A DNA stretch of 55,807 bases from assembly GCA_003563385.1 (NCBI GenBank), contig PWRZ01000180.1, positions 1 through 55,807 of the forward strand. Reading direction: 5' to 3'. Position 1 is the stretch's first letter. The number at the start of each line of letters is the position of its first letter. Below, piece after piece: positions 33,752-40,117 of the stretch. The translations under genes and the position numbers were made by a program. A model generated the notes under the pieces. It was not told the DNA's origin. It saw only the letters and a program-made list of their open reading frames with translations, and made no database searches. The DNA comes from Syntrophomonadaceae bacterium (GTDB lineage: Bacteria > Bacillota > Dethiobacteria > DTU022 > UBA8154).

Positions 33752-35218
33752 ATGTTTCCTTTTATGCATTTTCTATTAACAACGGCCCAAAAGCGGGGCA
33801 TTTCCCTCTACATTGTAGGCGGATTTGTCCGAGATATCCTGCTGGGCCGCGACAGCTATGACCTGGACATGGTAACAACGATGAACCCGCGTGCACTGGG
33901 ACTGGAGATTGCTGAGCATGCTGGAGGGCATTATTTTGAACTGAACGTGGAGCATGCAACCTCGAGAATTTACCTGGTACATGAAGGCACTGACTGGGAG
34001 GTGGATGTCGGTCCCTTGAAAGGGAGGAATATAATGGAGGACCTCCAGAAAAGAGATTTCACTGTCAATGCCATGGGCATATCTATAGAAGATTTTTCCC
34101 GGAAAAAAGACTGGTGGAACTATGTCCTGGACCCTACCGGCGGCAGGACAGACCTGCAAAAAAGATTGCTCCGGGTCACCGGCGAAGAAGCCTTACACAA
34201 AGACCCCATCCGTATCTTGAGGGGTATTCGCCTTTCCTCCAAGCTGGATTTTTTAATAGAAGAAAAAACAGTGCAGCTCTTTGAAACAAACAGGGCCCTC
34301 CTTTCCGGGGTGGCGGGGGAAAGACTGAAACTGGAAATGGGTAGGCTGCTCGAAAAACCGGCGGCGCGTTCTTTTGAACAAATGTATCATCTTCAACTGA
34401 TGGAGGAGCTGTTACCGCCGCTGGGTGAACTGATGGAGAGAAGCTGGAAATATTACAGCCCCCGCGGCCTGGAGCATTCACTGCTCACCCTTAATTATTT
34501 TGAAAGTATAACAGATGATATGCCTTTCCCCATGCACTGGGAAAAAATGCTCCAGCTATACCTGGACAAAAAAGTAAAGGGCGGCTGGAAGGTAAGGCAG
34601 ATCCTGAAGCTGGCCGCTTTCTTACACAATATTGTCGGTTATTCTGCTGTCCCTCCTGATAAAAATACCGGGGAGGTGCTGCAGAGAAAGGAAGCCGGAT
34701 ACGTGCGTAACTACAGCAGGCGCTTGCACATGAGCCGGGAGGAAGAAAAAAAGCTCGACAGGTTCGTCCTTTATTATATATATCCTTTATGGCTGTACAG
34801 GGTCCCGCACCGGACCGGTGGAACTCTTTATGGTTTTTACAGGGCTCTTGGCACTGATACCCCCGGTATCCTGCTGCTGTCCCTGGTCGATTACTATGCT
34901 TTGTGGGATCTTCTTCCCGCCAGGGAAAAAGAGTATCTGCCATCCCCCAGGGAATACAAAAAGTTCATCGATAACCTGCTTTACCGGTATTTCTTTGAAG
35001 AAGAAAGGTATGTGCGTCCTCCTTCCCTAATTGCCGGGAGCGAGATAATGGACCGCTTGGGTATTGATGAAGGGCCGCTGGTCGGCTGGATCCTGGAGAT
35101 AATTGCGGAAGCACAGGCAGAAGGTACTGTTACAACCAGGAAAGAGGCTATTGACCTGGCTAAAAAAGAATACCGCAGCATACGCAATGGAAAGGAGAGA
35201 ATTGGAAGAAGTGTTTGA
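33752..35218 (+). CDS. CCA tRNA nucleotidyltransferase / poly(A) polymerase family protein
   Basis: A class II nucleotidyltransferase. The head domain has LYIVGGFVRDILLGRDSYDLDMV (quoted in part; the DLD carboxylates hold the metals), the RDFTVNAMGIS motif and the neck helix RILRGIRLSSKLDFLIEE. CCA-adding enzymes and poly(A) polymerases are not separable by eye. The remaining 280 residues are long and diverge from typical CCA enzymes. The track starts at ATG 33701 inside the repeats. ATG 33752 with GGTGAAG five bases upstream is preferred (488 aa). Another ATG follows at 33764. About 275 bases without a gene separate it from VanW; besides the repeats I see nothing there. Confidence 0.9.
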   Translation: MFPFMHFLLTTAQKRGISLYIVGGFVRDILLGRDSYDLDMVTTMNPRALGLEIAEHAGGHYFELNVEHATSRIYLVHEGTDWEVDVGPLKGRNIMEDLQKRDFTVNAMGISIEDFSRKKDWWNYVLDPTGGRTDLQKRLLRVTGEEALHKDPIRILRGIRLSSKLDFLIEEKTVQLFETNRALLSGVAGERLKLEMGRLLEKPAARSFEQMYHLQLMEELLPPLGELMERSWKYYSPRGLEHSLLTLNYFESITDDMPFPMHWEKMLQLYLDKKVKGGWKVRQILKLAAFLHNIVGYSAVPPDKNTGEVLQRKEAGYVRNYSRRLHMSREEEKKLDRFVLYYIYPLWLYRVPHRTGGTLYGFYRALGTDTPGILLLSLVDYYALWDLLPAREKEYLPSPREYKKFIDNLLYRYFFEEERYVRPPSLIAGSEIMDRLGIDEGPLVGWILEIIAEAQAEGTVTTRKEAIDLAKKEYRSIRNGKERIGRSV

Positions 35219-35243
35219 CAATTGTTTGCACGGGTGTTACAAT
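35215..35243 (+). promoter_or_regulatory. Sigma-A promoter for the riboswitch-fapA unit
   Basis: A perfect TTGACA (35215-35220) and TACAAT (35238-35243, one mismatch to TATAAT) are spaced by 17 bases. The -35 box overlaps the stop codon of the preceding gene. The transcript would begin near 35250, just before the c-di-GMP riboswitch. Confidence 0.75.
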
Positions 35244-35272
35244 TTTAAAGAAGTGTTTAAATATTTATTCTG

Positions 35273-35359
35273 TTTCCGCCAGGGCAAACTTACTGAAAAG
35301 TAAGGACGCAAAGCTATGGGTCTAAAGCGGTACAGCTAGGACTGCCAGGCTGCCGGAAA
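35273..35359 (+). promoter_or_regulatory. Cyclic-di-GMP-I (GEMM) riboswitch
   Basis: The conserved core AGGGCAAAC ... AAGGACGCAAAGC ... TATGG ... TCTAAAG is present in order. P1 pairs TTTCCG (35273-35278) with CGGAAA (35354-35359). P2 is CTTACT/AGTAAG capped by a GAAA tetraloop. The TATGG ... CTAAAG receptor typical of GEMM-I lies in P3. It precedes a terminator-like hairpin and a FapA gene, so c-di-GMP should control fapA expression by attenuation. Whether ligand turns expression on or off is not determined by eye. Confidence 0.92.
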
Positions 35360-35398
35360 AGCTTTATGTAGTCAAGTCTTCTGCATATTGCTGATCAT

Positions 35399-35443
35399 CG
35401 CAGTCACTGCTACCGTTAAAGGTGGTCTGGGGCTGCGTTTTTT
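35399..35443 (+). terminator. Regulatory terminator downstream of the c-di-GMP riboswitch
   Basis: CGCAG (35399-35403) pairs with CTGCG (35433-35437), and CTACC pairs with GGTGG around a short loop. Six U residues follow (35438-35443). It lies between the riboswitch aptamer and the fapA start, as expected of an expression platform. Confidence 0.7.
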
Positions 35444-35494
35444 AAATTTGTTTGCCGGAACAGGGCTATCCAGCTCGGGAGGTGGGATTAGCAG

Positions 35495-37309
35495 ATGAGT
35501 GATCATATATCTCTTAGAGAAAGCGGAGAAGGGGAAGATGGACGGTGGGAAATAAAGGACGGCCGTTTGATTGTGACTGATCCACTTGGGGAAGGACTTC
35601 CTGTTGTGGTTGTGCCTCATCAGCGCGCGGAGATAAAAGTAAACGACCAAATTGTTAATGCTCCCCTCCGTGTTGCTTCCAGTGACAGAGTGGAGATTGT
35701 ACCGCTTGTTGAAGAAATACCCGGTTACATAGAAGTTATAATTGACGAAGGTGGGATGCAGGCAAGTGTCAGGGTGATGCCGCGCCAGGTTAAAAAGATG
35801 AAGCTCAAAGACACCGCCGGCTGGCAGGAACTGGAGCTTTTCTTCGAAGAAGATGAAGTAAGTGAAACCGGCGAGGTAACTGAAGAGGATATTAATGCCG
35901 CGCTGAGGGAAAAGGGCGTTGTCTCCGGTATCAATTCTTTCCTGGTCAAAAAGGCTGTCAAAAAGGCCGGCAAAGAGTGGGAGGTTGTGGCCAGGGGTAA
36001 AGAGATGAAAAAAGGCAGGGACGGCTATGTGGAGTTATTTTTTAACCCCTCTACCAGGATTTCTTCCTACGATGACAGTGACCTGGCCAGGGTGGATTAC
36101 AAGGAAAAGGTGGTAATACCCTCTGTAAAGGAGGGGGACAAGCTGGCTTATATACACCCACCTGTTCCTGGAGAGCCGGGCCAACTGGTTACCGGTGAAG
36201 TAATAGAACCCCCTCCAGTGCACGAGGTTGCTGTTGTCTGCAAGGAAGGCTGTGAGCTTGATGGGGAAGGCAGTGTTCTGGCAACAAGTGCCGGCAGGCC
36301 CGCCGCAGAAGGGAAACATAACGAAAAAATCAGGGTGGTGCCTCTTTATGTGCACAGCGGCGATGTAGATCTCAAGAGCGGCAACCTGCGTTTTAAGGGT
36401 GCAATCAGGGTAACCGGTGACATTCTTGAGGGTATGACAGTAGAGAGCCATGGAGACCTTGAAGTCCTCGGCAATACCGCAGGTGCGGAGATAATTGCCG
36501 GAGGCAGGGCTATTTTTAATAAAAACGTTATCAATTCAACGGTTGCCTCGGGGATATTAAAGGATCTTTATGCGAAACTGCTTCCCTATCTCCAGGAAAT
36601 TGAAGTGATAGTAACGGCAATGACGGAAGGGATAGAGCAGCTGGGCGAGACCCTGGTCAGCAAGGGCAAGCAGCTGGGGGAACAGGAAATGATGCGCCTA
36701 TCGAAGCTCATTGCCCAGAAAAAGTACAGCAACCTGCCCGATTTGGTAAAAGAAGCCCTGGGTGTATGCGGGAAAGCGAAGTTTCCTCCCCCGGCAAACA
36801 TTGCCGGAACAATGGAGGAAATAGGGCGGTTTTTAAGACAGCTGGAGGGGGAAGGCGTGCTCAGCGATTACCTGAAGGAGCTGGACGAGGATATTAAATC
36901 GGCTATTGCTTTTCTTGAAAAGGGACAGAAAATGCCCGGAGATGTGGTTGCGAATTACGTGCAAAACTGCCGTGTCCAGTCAGGCGGGAACATTATTATC
37001 AAAGGGGCCGGCTGCTACAATTCTCAATTCAGCGCCGGGGGAGATGTCCATATTAAAGGCGTCTTCCGGGGTGGAGAAATTAGGGCTGCCGGCAATGTCG
37101 ATATAGGAGAGGCCGGGTCCCCGGGGCTGCTCATGAAGCAGGGTCGAATCTACCTGGCCGCAGGCTCTATTGCCCGGTTCCAGAAGATATACGAAAATGT
37201 ACAGCTGTTTTTCGGCAAACGCTCCTATAAATTTTCAGAAGACAGGGGCAGTGTCAAAGTATATTATTCGCCGCCGCCAGAGGATTCCGTAAAGATAGTA
37301 CATATATAA
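35495..37309 (+). CDS. FapA family (DUF342) protein
   Basis: A 604-aa FapA/DUF342 protein. An N-terminal region of about 200 residues precedes the long beta-helical DUF342 core. The core is visible as GDKLAYIHPPVPGEPGQLVTGEVI, GDILEGMTVESHGDLEVLGNTAGAEIIAGG and GGNIIIKGAGCYNSQFSAGGDVHIKGVF (each quoted in part). A coiled-coil-like segment (around 360-470) separates the two halves of the core. FapA-like proteins are linked to flagellar/polar assembly in some bacteria and are mostly uncharacterised in Clostridia. Control by a c-di-GMP riboswitch fits a surface or motility role. ATG 35495 follows GGGAGGTGGG. Confidence 0.88.
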   Translation: MSDHISLRESGEGEDGRWEIKDGRLIVTDPLGEGLPVVVVPHQRAEIKVNDQIVNAPLRVASSDRVEIVPLVEEIPGYIEVIIDEGGMQASVRVMPRQVKKMKLKDTAGWQELELFFEEDEVSETGEVTEEDINAALREKGVVSGINSFLVKKAVKKAGKEWEVVARGKEMKKGRDGYVELFFNPSTRISSYDDSDLARVDYKEKVVIPSVKEGDKLAYIHPPVPGEPGQLVTGEVIEPPPVHEVAVVCKEGCELDGEGSVLATSAGRPAAEGKHNEKIRVVPLYVHSGDVDLKSGNLRFKGAIRVTGDILEGMTVESHGDLEVLGNTAGAEIIAGGRAIFNKNVINSTVASGILKDLYAKLLPYLQEIEVIVTAMTEGIEQLGETLVSKGKQLGEQEMMRLSKLIAQKKYSNLPDLVKEALGVCGKAKFPPPANIAGTMEEIGRFLRQLEGEGVLSDYLKELDEDIKSAIAFLEKGQKMPGDVVANYVQNCRVQSGGNIIIKGAGCYNSQFSAGGDVHIKGVFRGGEIRAAGNVDIGEAGSPGLLMKQGRIYLAAGSIARFQKIYENVQLFFGKRSYKFSEDRGSVKVYYSPPPEDSVKIVHI

Positions 37310-37333
37310 AGGCAGGCGTCGGCCTTTTCCCCT
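37308..37333 (+). terminator. Weak terminator-like hairpin after fapA
   Basis: AAAGGC (37308-37313) and GCCTTT (37322-37327) pair around an eight-base loop and are followed by TCCCC. The stem overlaps the fapA stop codon. It is a short stem without a clean U-run, so function is uncertain, but it lies between convergent genes where a terminator is expected. Confidence 0.4.
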
Positions 37334-37342
37334 TCCCTTTTT

Positions 37343-38119
37343 TCAGCGGCCGTCTTTGTTGTTGCCTCCCCAGATAGTTACAATAAGCGCCCCCGCTGCT
37401 GCGGCAAGGATAACAGAAATGTGCAATTCGGCAGGGAACAGGGTCCGACCGGACCCCAAAATCATTCCGGCGGTAAAAAAAGAGAAAAAACCTTTGTACC
37501 GCTGGAACACCAGCGCTATAATCCTGGCCAGCCCGAACAGCCCTATAATGCAGCCGGCGGCAAATATAAGAAGAGGAAGCCAGTCCAGGTTTCGCAGGAA
37601 ATCCAGTATATCCCGGTACACACCCATAATAATGAGGACGGCGCTGCCTGATATGCCCGGTATAAGCATGGTGGCGCTGGATACAATCCCGGCCAAAAAG
37701 ATAACTACATTGGAAGTGTATTCCCCCAGGGGCAGTACGGCAAGGGGCTCAATAGCAATGATCCAGCCTAAAACGGTGCCCCAAATGAGGTATACGCTTC
37801 TTTTTTTGGAGAACGTACATTTATTGATCCGCAGTATAAGAGGCGCCGAGGCCCAGAGGGCGCCGAGAAGAAAGGAATAAATAACCTGCGGCCAGACGTT
37901 TAAGAGGTGGTGCAGGGAGTGGGCCCAGAAGAGCAGTCCTGCTGCAGTGCCTGCGGCAAATGTTATGTATGGCTTTAGGTTGAAAGTGGCCAGGTCCAGG
38001 AGAATCTGCCTGTATAAGCCCAGGATTATAAATGCAGTTCCACCGCTGAGCCCCGGCAGGATAAGGGCAAACCCCATGAATATCCCCTGCAAGAATTTTT
38101 TCAATTTTTTGTCCTCCAC
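37343..38119 (-). CDS. DUF368 family membrane protein
   Basis: A 258-aa polytopic membrane protein with about eight hydrophobic segments. The two inverted family motifs are ALILPGLSGGTAFIILGLY and ATMLIPGISGSAVLIIMGVY, characteristic of DUF368, now associated with transport of the lipid carrier undecaprenyl phosphate in some bacteria. A role as such a flippase is inferred from the family alone. It is on the minus strand, convergent with fapA and divergent from the small gene at 38223. A 40-base stretch separates its start codon from the -35 box at 38168. Confidence 0.87.
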   Translation of the reverse strand: MEDKKLKKFLQGIFMGFALILPGLSGGTAFIILGLYRQILLDLATFNLKPYITFAAGTAAGLLFWAHSLHHLLNVWPQVIYSFLLGALWASAPLILRINKCTFSKKRSVYLIWGTVLGWIIAIEPLAVLPLGEYTSNVVIFLAGIVSSATMLIPGISGSAVLIIMGVYRDILDFLRNLDWLPLLIFAAGCIIGLFGLARIIALVFQRYKGFFSFFTAGMILGSGRTLFPAELHISVILAAAAGALIVTIWGGNNKDGR

Positions 38120-38167
38120 TATCCTTTTTTTTCATATTCTATTATTTGGGCCGCATACCTGCTTCAA

Positions 38168-38196
38168 TTGACAAAAAGAATGGTTTATAATAGCAT
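38168..38196 (+). promoter_or_regulatory. Probable promoter of the 55-aa protein
   Basis: TTGACA (38168-38173) is followed after 17 bases by TAGCAT (38191-38196). An overlapping TATAAT (38186-38191) is only 12 bases from TTGACA, so the exact -10 is uncertain. The gene's ribosome site starts 12-15 bases further on. Confidence 0.5.
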
Positions 38197-38222
38197 AAGT
38201 TAAATGGCGAGGAGGATGAAGC

Positions 38223-38390
38223 GTGGAAGAAGCGAAGAAAAAACTGCTCGAAAGCGCTCCTAAGGGAAGGTTGCCCTGCGTCATCGCTTTCAAGGTTGCC
38301 AGAGATTACAATTTGACGGCTGCAGAGGTCGGACAGCTGTGCAATGAGCTTAAAATAAAGATAGTGAACTGCCAGCTGGGATGCTTTTAA
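38223..38390 (+). CDS. Small cysteine-containing protein ending in CQLGCF
   Basis: A 55-aa ORF below the track cut-off: GTG 38223, eight bases after GAGGAGG, to TAA 38388-38390. The product is MEEAKKKLLESAPKGRLPCV, then a helix-turn-helix-like stretch (VARDYNLTAAEVGQLCNEL), and ends KIVNCQLGCF. Cysteines are C19, C40, C50 and C54. The promoter and ribosome site support real expression. The ending CxxxC followed by a terminal Phe looks conserved-type, and such small Cys proteins occur near molybdopterin genes, but I do not recognise a named family. Possible roles are metal binding or redox sensing; none is shown. Confidence 0.78.
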   Translation: MEEAKKKLLESAPKGRLPCVIAFKVARDYNLTAAEVGQLCNELKIKIVNCQLGCF

Positions 38391-38770
38391 GGTTGACAAA
38401 GGGACGGGGTACCTGTCAAGTTGACAAGGGGACGCAAGTTGACAGGGGGACGGGGTACCTGTCAACATTGGTGCCTGGCAACGTTGACAAGGGTGACAGA
38501 GGGACGGGGTACCTGTCAACATTTTAACACTATACAGTGTAAACCTTACTCAGGTACCATCTACCTGAACCCTTATTCATGTGGAACAATGGTTCTGTCC
38601 CCGAATTTGAATTTCCCCTGGGACCGCCTAATTTTTTTCTAATCAGGTTATCAAGATATCCCTCAGGTTGACAGGTACCCCGTCCCCCTGTCACCCAGGT
38701 TGACAGGTACCCCGTCCCCCTGTCACCGGTACCCCGTCCCCCTGTCCCCCCCCCCCTGTCACCCCCCCCG
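38391..38770 (+). repeat. REP-like intergenic repeat array in inverted arrangement
   Basis: This 450-base gene-free gap (38391-38840) holds three forward copies of GGGACGGGGTACCTGTCAA(C) at 38401-38419, 38447-38466 and 38491-38510. It also holds three reverse copies (GTTGACAGGTACCCCGTCCC) at 38667-38686 and 38699-38718 and a shorter one at 38728-38740. Extra TTGACA fragments lie between copies. The centre (38511-38666) is AT-richer and contains a hairpin TCAGGTA/TACCTGA. The arrangement resembles REP elements moved by RAYT-type transposases, but no transposase is present. Long C-runs at 38747-38769 end the array. The 3' tail runs to the moeA ribosome site. Confidence 0.88.
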
Positions 38771-38840
38771 GAGGTACGTCACCGTGCTATCTTTTGGGGT
38801 GGCTGGATTGAAGGAGCTGCGGTAAAGGAGTGTGTGGTTT

Positions 38841-40085
38841 TTGCTTACGGTTTTGAGTGTCCAGGAAGCACAGCGGCGCATTCTCGAGTCCATTAAGGAC
38901 GGTAGAACAGCGATTGAAGCTGTCGAAGTTTCCTCTTCTCTGGGTAGGGTAACGGCGGAAGCGGTTTTGGCGCCGGAGATGCTGCCCTCTTTTGATCGTT
39001 CTACAATGGATGGTTTTGCGCTGAAAAGCTCAGATACTTTTGGGGCATCGGAAAGCCTGCCTGCACTGCTCAAAATTAAAGGGGAGGTGCTCATGGGAGC
39101 AGGCCCCCCGGGCACCGTGGAACAGGGCGAAGCGATGGGCATTTCCACAGGAGGAATGCTCCCCCCCGGCAGCGATAGTGTCTCTATGGTGGAGTACTGC
39201 GAGATCATCGGGGACAGCGTTGCCGTCTTACGTCCCGTTGCTCCTTATGAAAATACTCTGCGGGAGGGAGAGGACTTTGGCCGGGGCGACTTGGTGCTGT
39301 CCAGCGGTCACGCCATCCGCCCGCAGGATATTGGTGTATTAATGGCGCTCGGTATCGCGGCTGTCAATGTATATGCACGACCGCGCGTGGACATAATTTC
39401 GACCGGGGACGAACTTGTCTACCCCGGGGGGAAACCGGCGCCGGGACAGATAAGAGATGTTAACGGTCCGGCCCTTGCAGCGCAGGTGTTTGAAAGCGGT
39501 GCTCTGCCTCATTACCGGGGCATTTTTGCCGACCAGGAAGAAAAACTGCAAGCGGCCCTGCTGGCCTCACTTGAGGAGGCCGATATCGTCCTCATCTCCG
39601 GCGGCAGCTCGGTAGGGGAAAGAGATGTTACCGTAAGGGTCATCGATAATATTCCCGGGGGCGAGGTGCTTTTCCACGGCATCTCCATGAGGCCCGGCAA
39701 ACCGGCTATCTACGGGATGAGCAGCGGGAAGCCTGTCTACGGGCTTTCGGGCAACCCCGTTTCGGCGATGTTTTCTTTTCTCCTCTTTGTTAAACCGGTG
39801 CTGCGTTCCCTGCAGGGGCTGCCTCCTTTTGCTCCTTTTGTTCCTTACATTGATGCACTGTTGGACAGCAATTTTTCCTCTCCGGGGGGCAGAGAGGACT
39901 ATGTCAGGGTTGCACTGTTAAGGGATGAAGATGCGCCGGCGGGAGAAGGCGCTGCCCGTGCCAGGCCGGTATACGGTGGGCCGGGCCTGCTCAATACCAT
40001 GGTTAAGGCTGATGGTTTTTTTATTATCCCCAGGGATGTCGAAGGCCTGCCGGCGGGTTCCCCGGTAAAAGTTTATCTCTTTTAA
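38841..40085 (+). CDS. moeA: Molybdopterin molybdenumtransferase MoeA
   Basis: MoeA inserts molybdate (or tungstate) into adenylylated molybdopterin. Signatures are PSFDRSTMDGFALKSSDTF, GGMLPPGSDSVSMVEY, VDIISTGDELVYPG and SGGSSVGERDVT, ending in GLSGNPVSAMFSF. Length (about 414 aa) is normal. The track starts at GTG 38832, one base after GGAG. TTG 38841, about ten bases from GGAG, gives MLTVLSVQEAQRR like family N-termini. It is the first of three molybdenum-cofactor genes, supplying the selenocysteine formate dehydrogenase and other molybdo/tungsto-enzymes. Confidence 0.94.
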   Translation: MLTVLSVQEAQRRILESIKDGRTAIEAVEVSSSLGRVTAEAVLAPEMLPSFDRSTMDGFALKSSDTFGASESLPALLKIKGEVLMGAGPPGTVEQGEAMGISTGGMLPPGSDSVSMVEYCEIIGDSVAVLRPVAPYENTLREGEDFGRGDLVLSSGHAIRPQDIGVLMALGIAAVNVYARPRVDIISTGDELVYPGGKPAPGQIRDVNGPALAAQVFESGALPHYRGIFADQEEKLQAALLASLEEADIVLISGGSSVGERDVTVRVIDNIPGGEVLFHGISMRPGKPAIYGMSSGKPVYGLSGNPVSAMFSFLLFVKPVLRSLQGLPPFAPFVPYIDALLDSNFSSPGGREDYVRVALLRDEDAPAGEGAARARPVYGGPGLLNTMVKADGFFIIPRDVEGLPAGSPVKVYLF

Positions 40086-40117
40086 TTGCTACATTATGGT
40101 GAGGAGGATTGGCCCTT

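Noticed and set aside
33562-33801. 79-aa minus-strand ORF
   Set aside because: No ribosome site, low-complexity repeats (LYLSLYLSLYP) read from the tandem repeat on the other strand.
38142-38522. 126-aa minus-strand ORF
   Set aside because: Encoded largely by the repeat array (LTGTPSLCHPC, TGTPSPCQ) and by antisense of the 55-aa gene.
38401-38740. CRISPR array
   Set aside because: Copies are few, unevenly spaced and in both orientations, with no spacer pattern and no cas gene.
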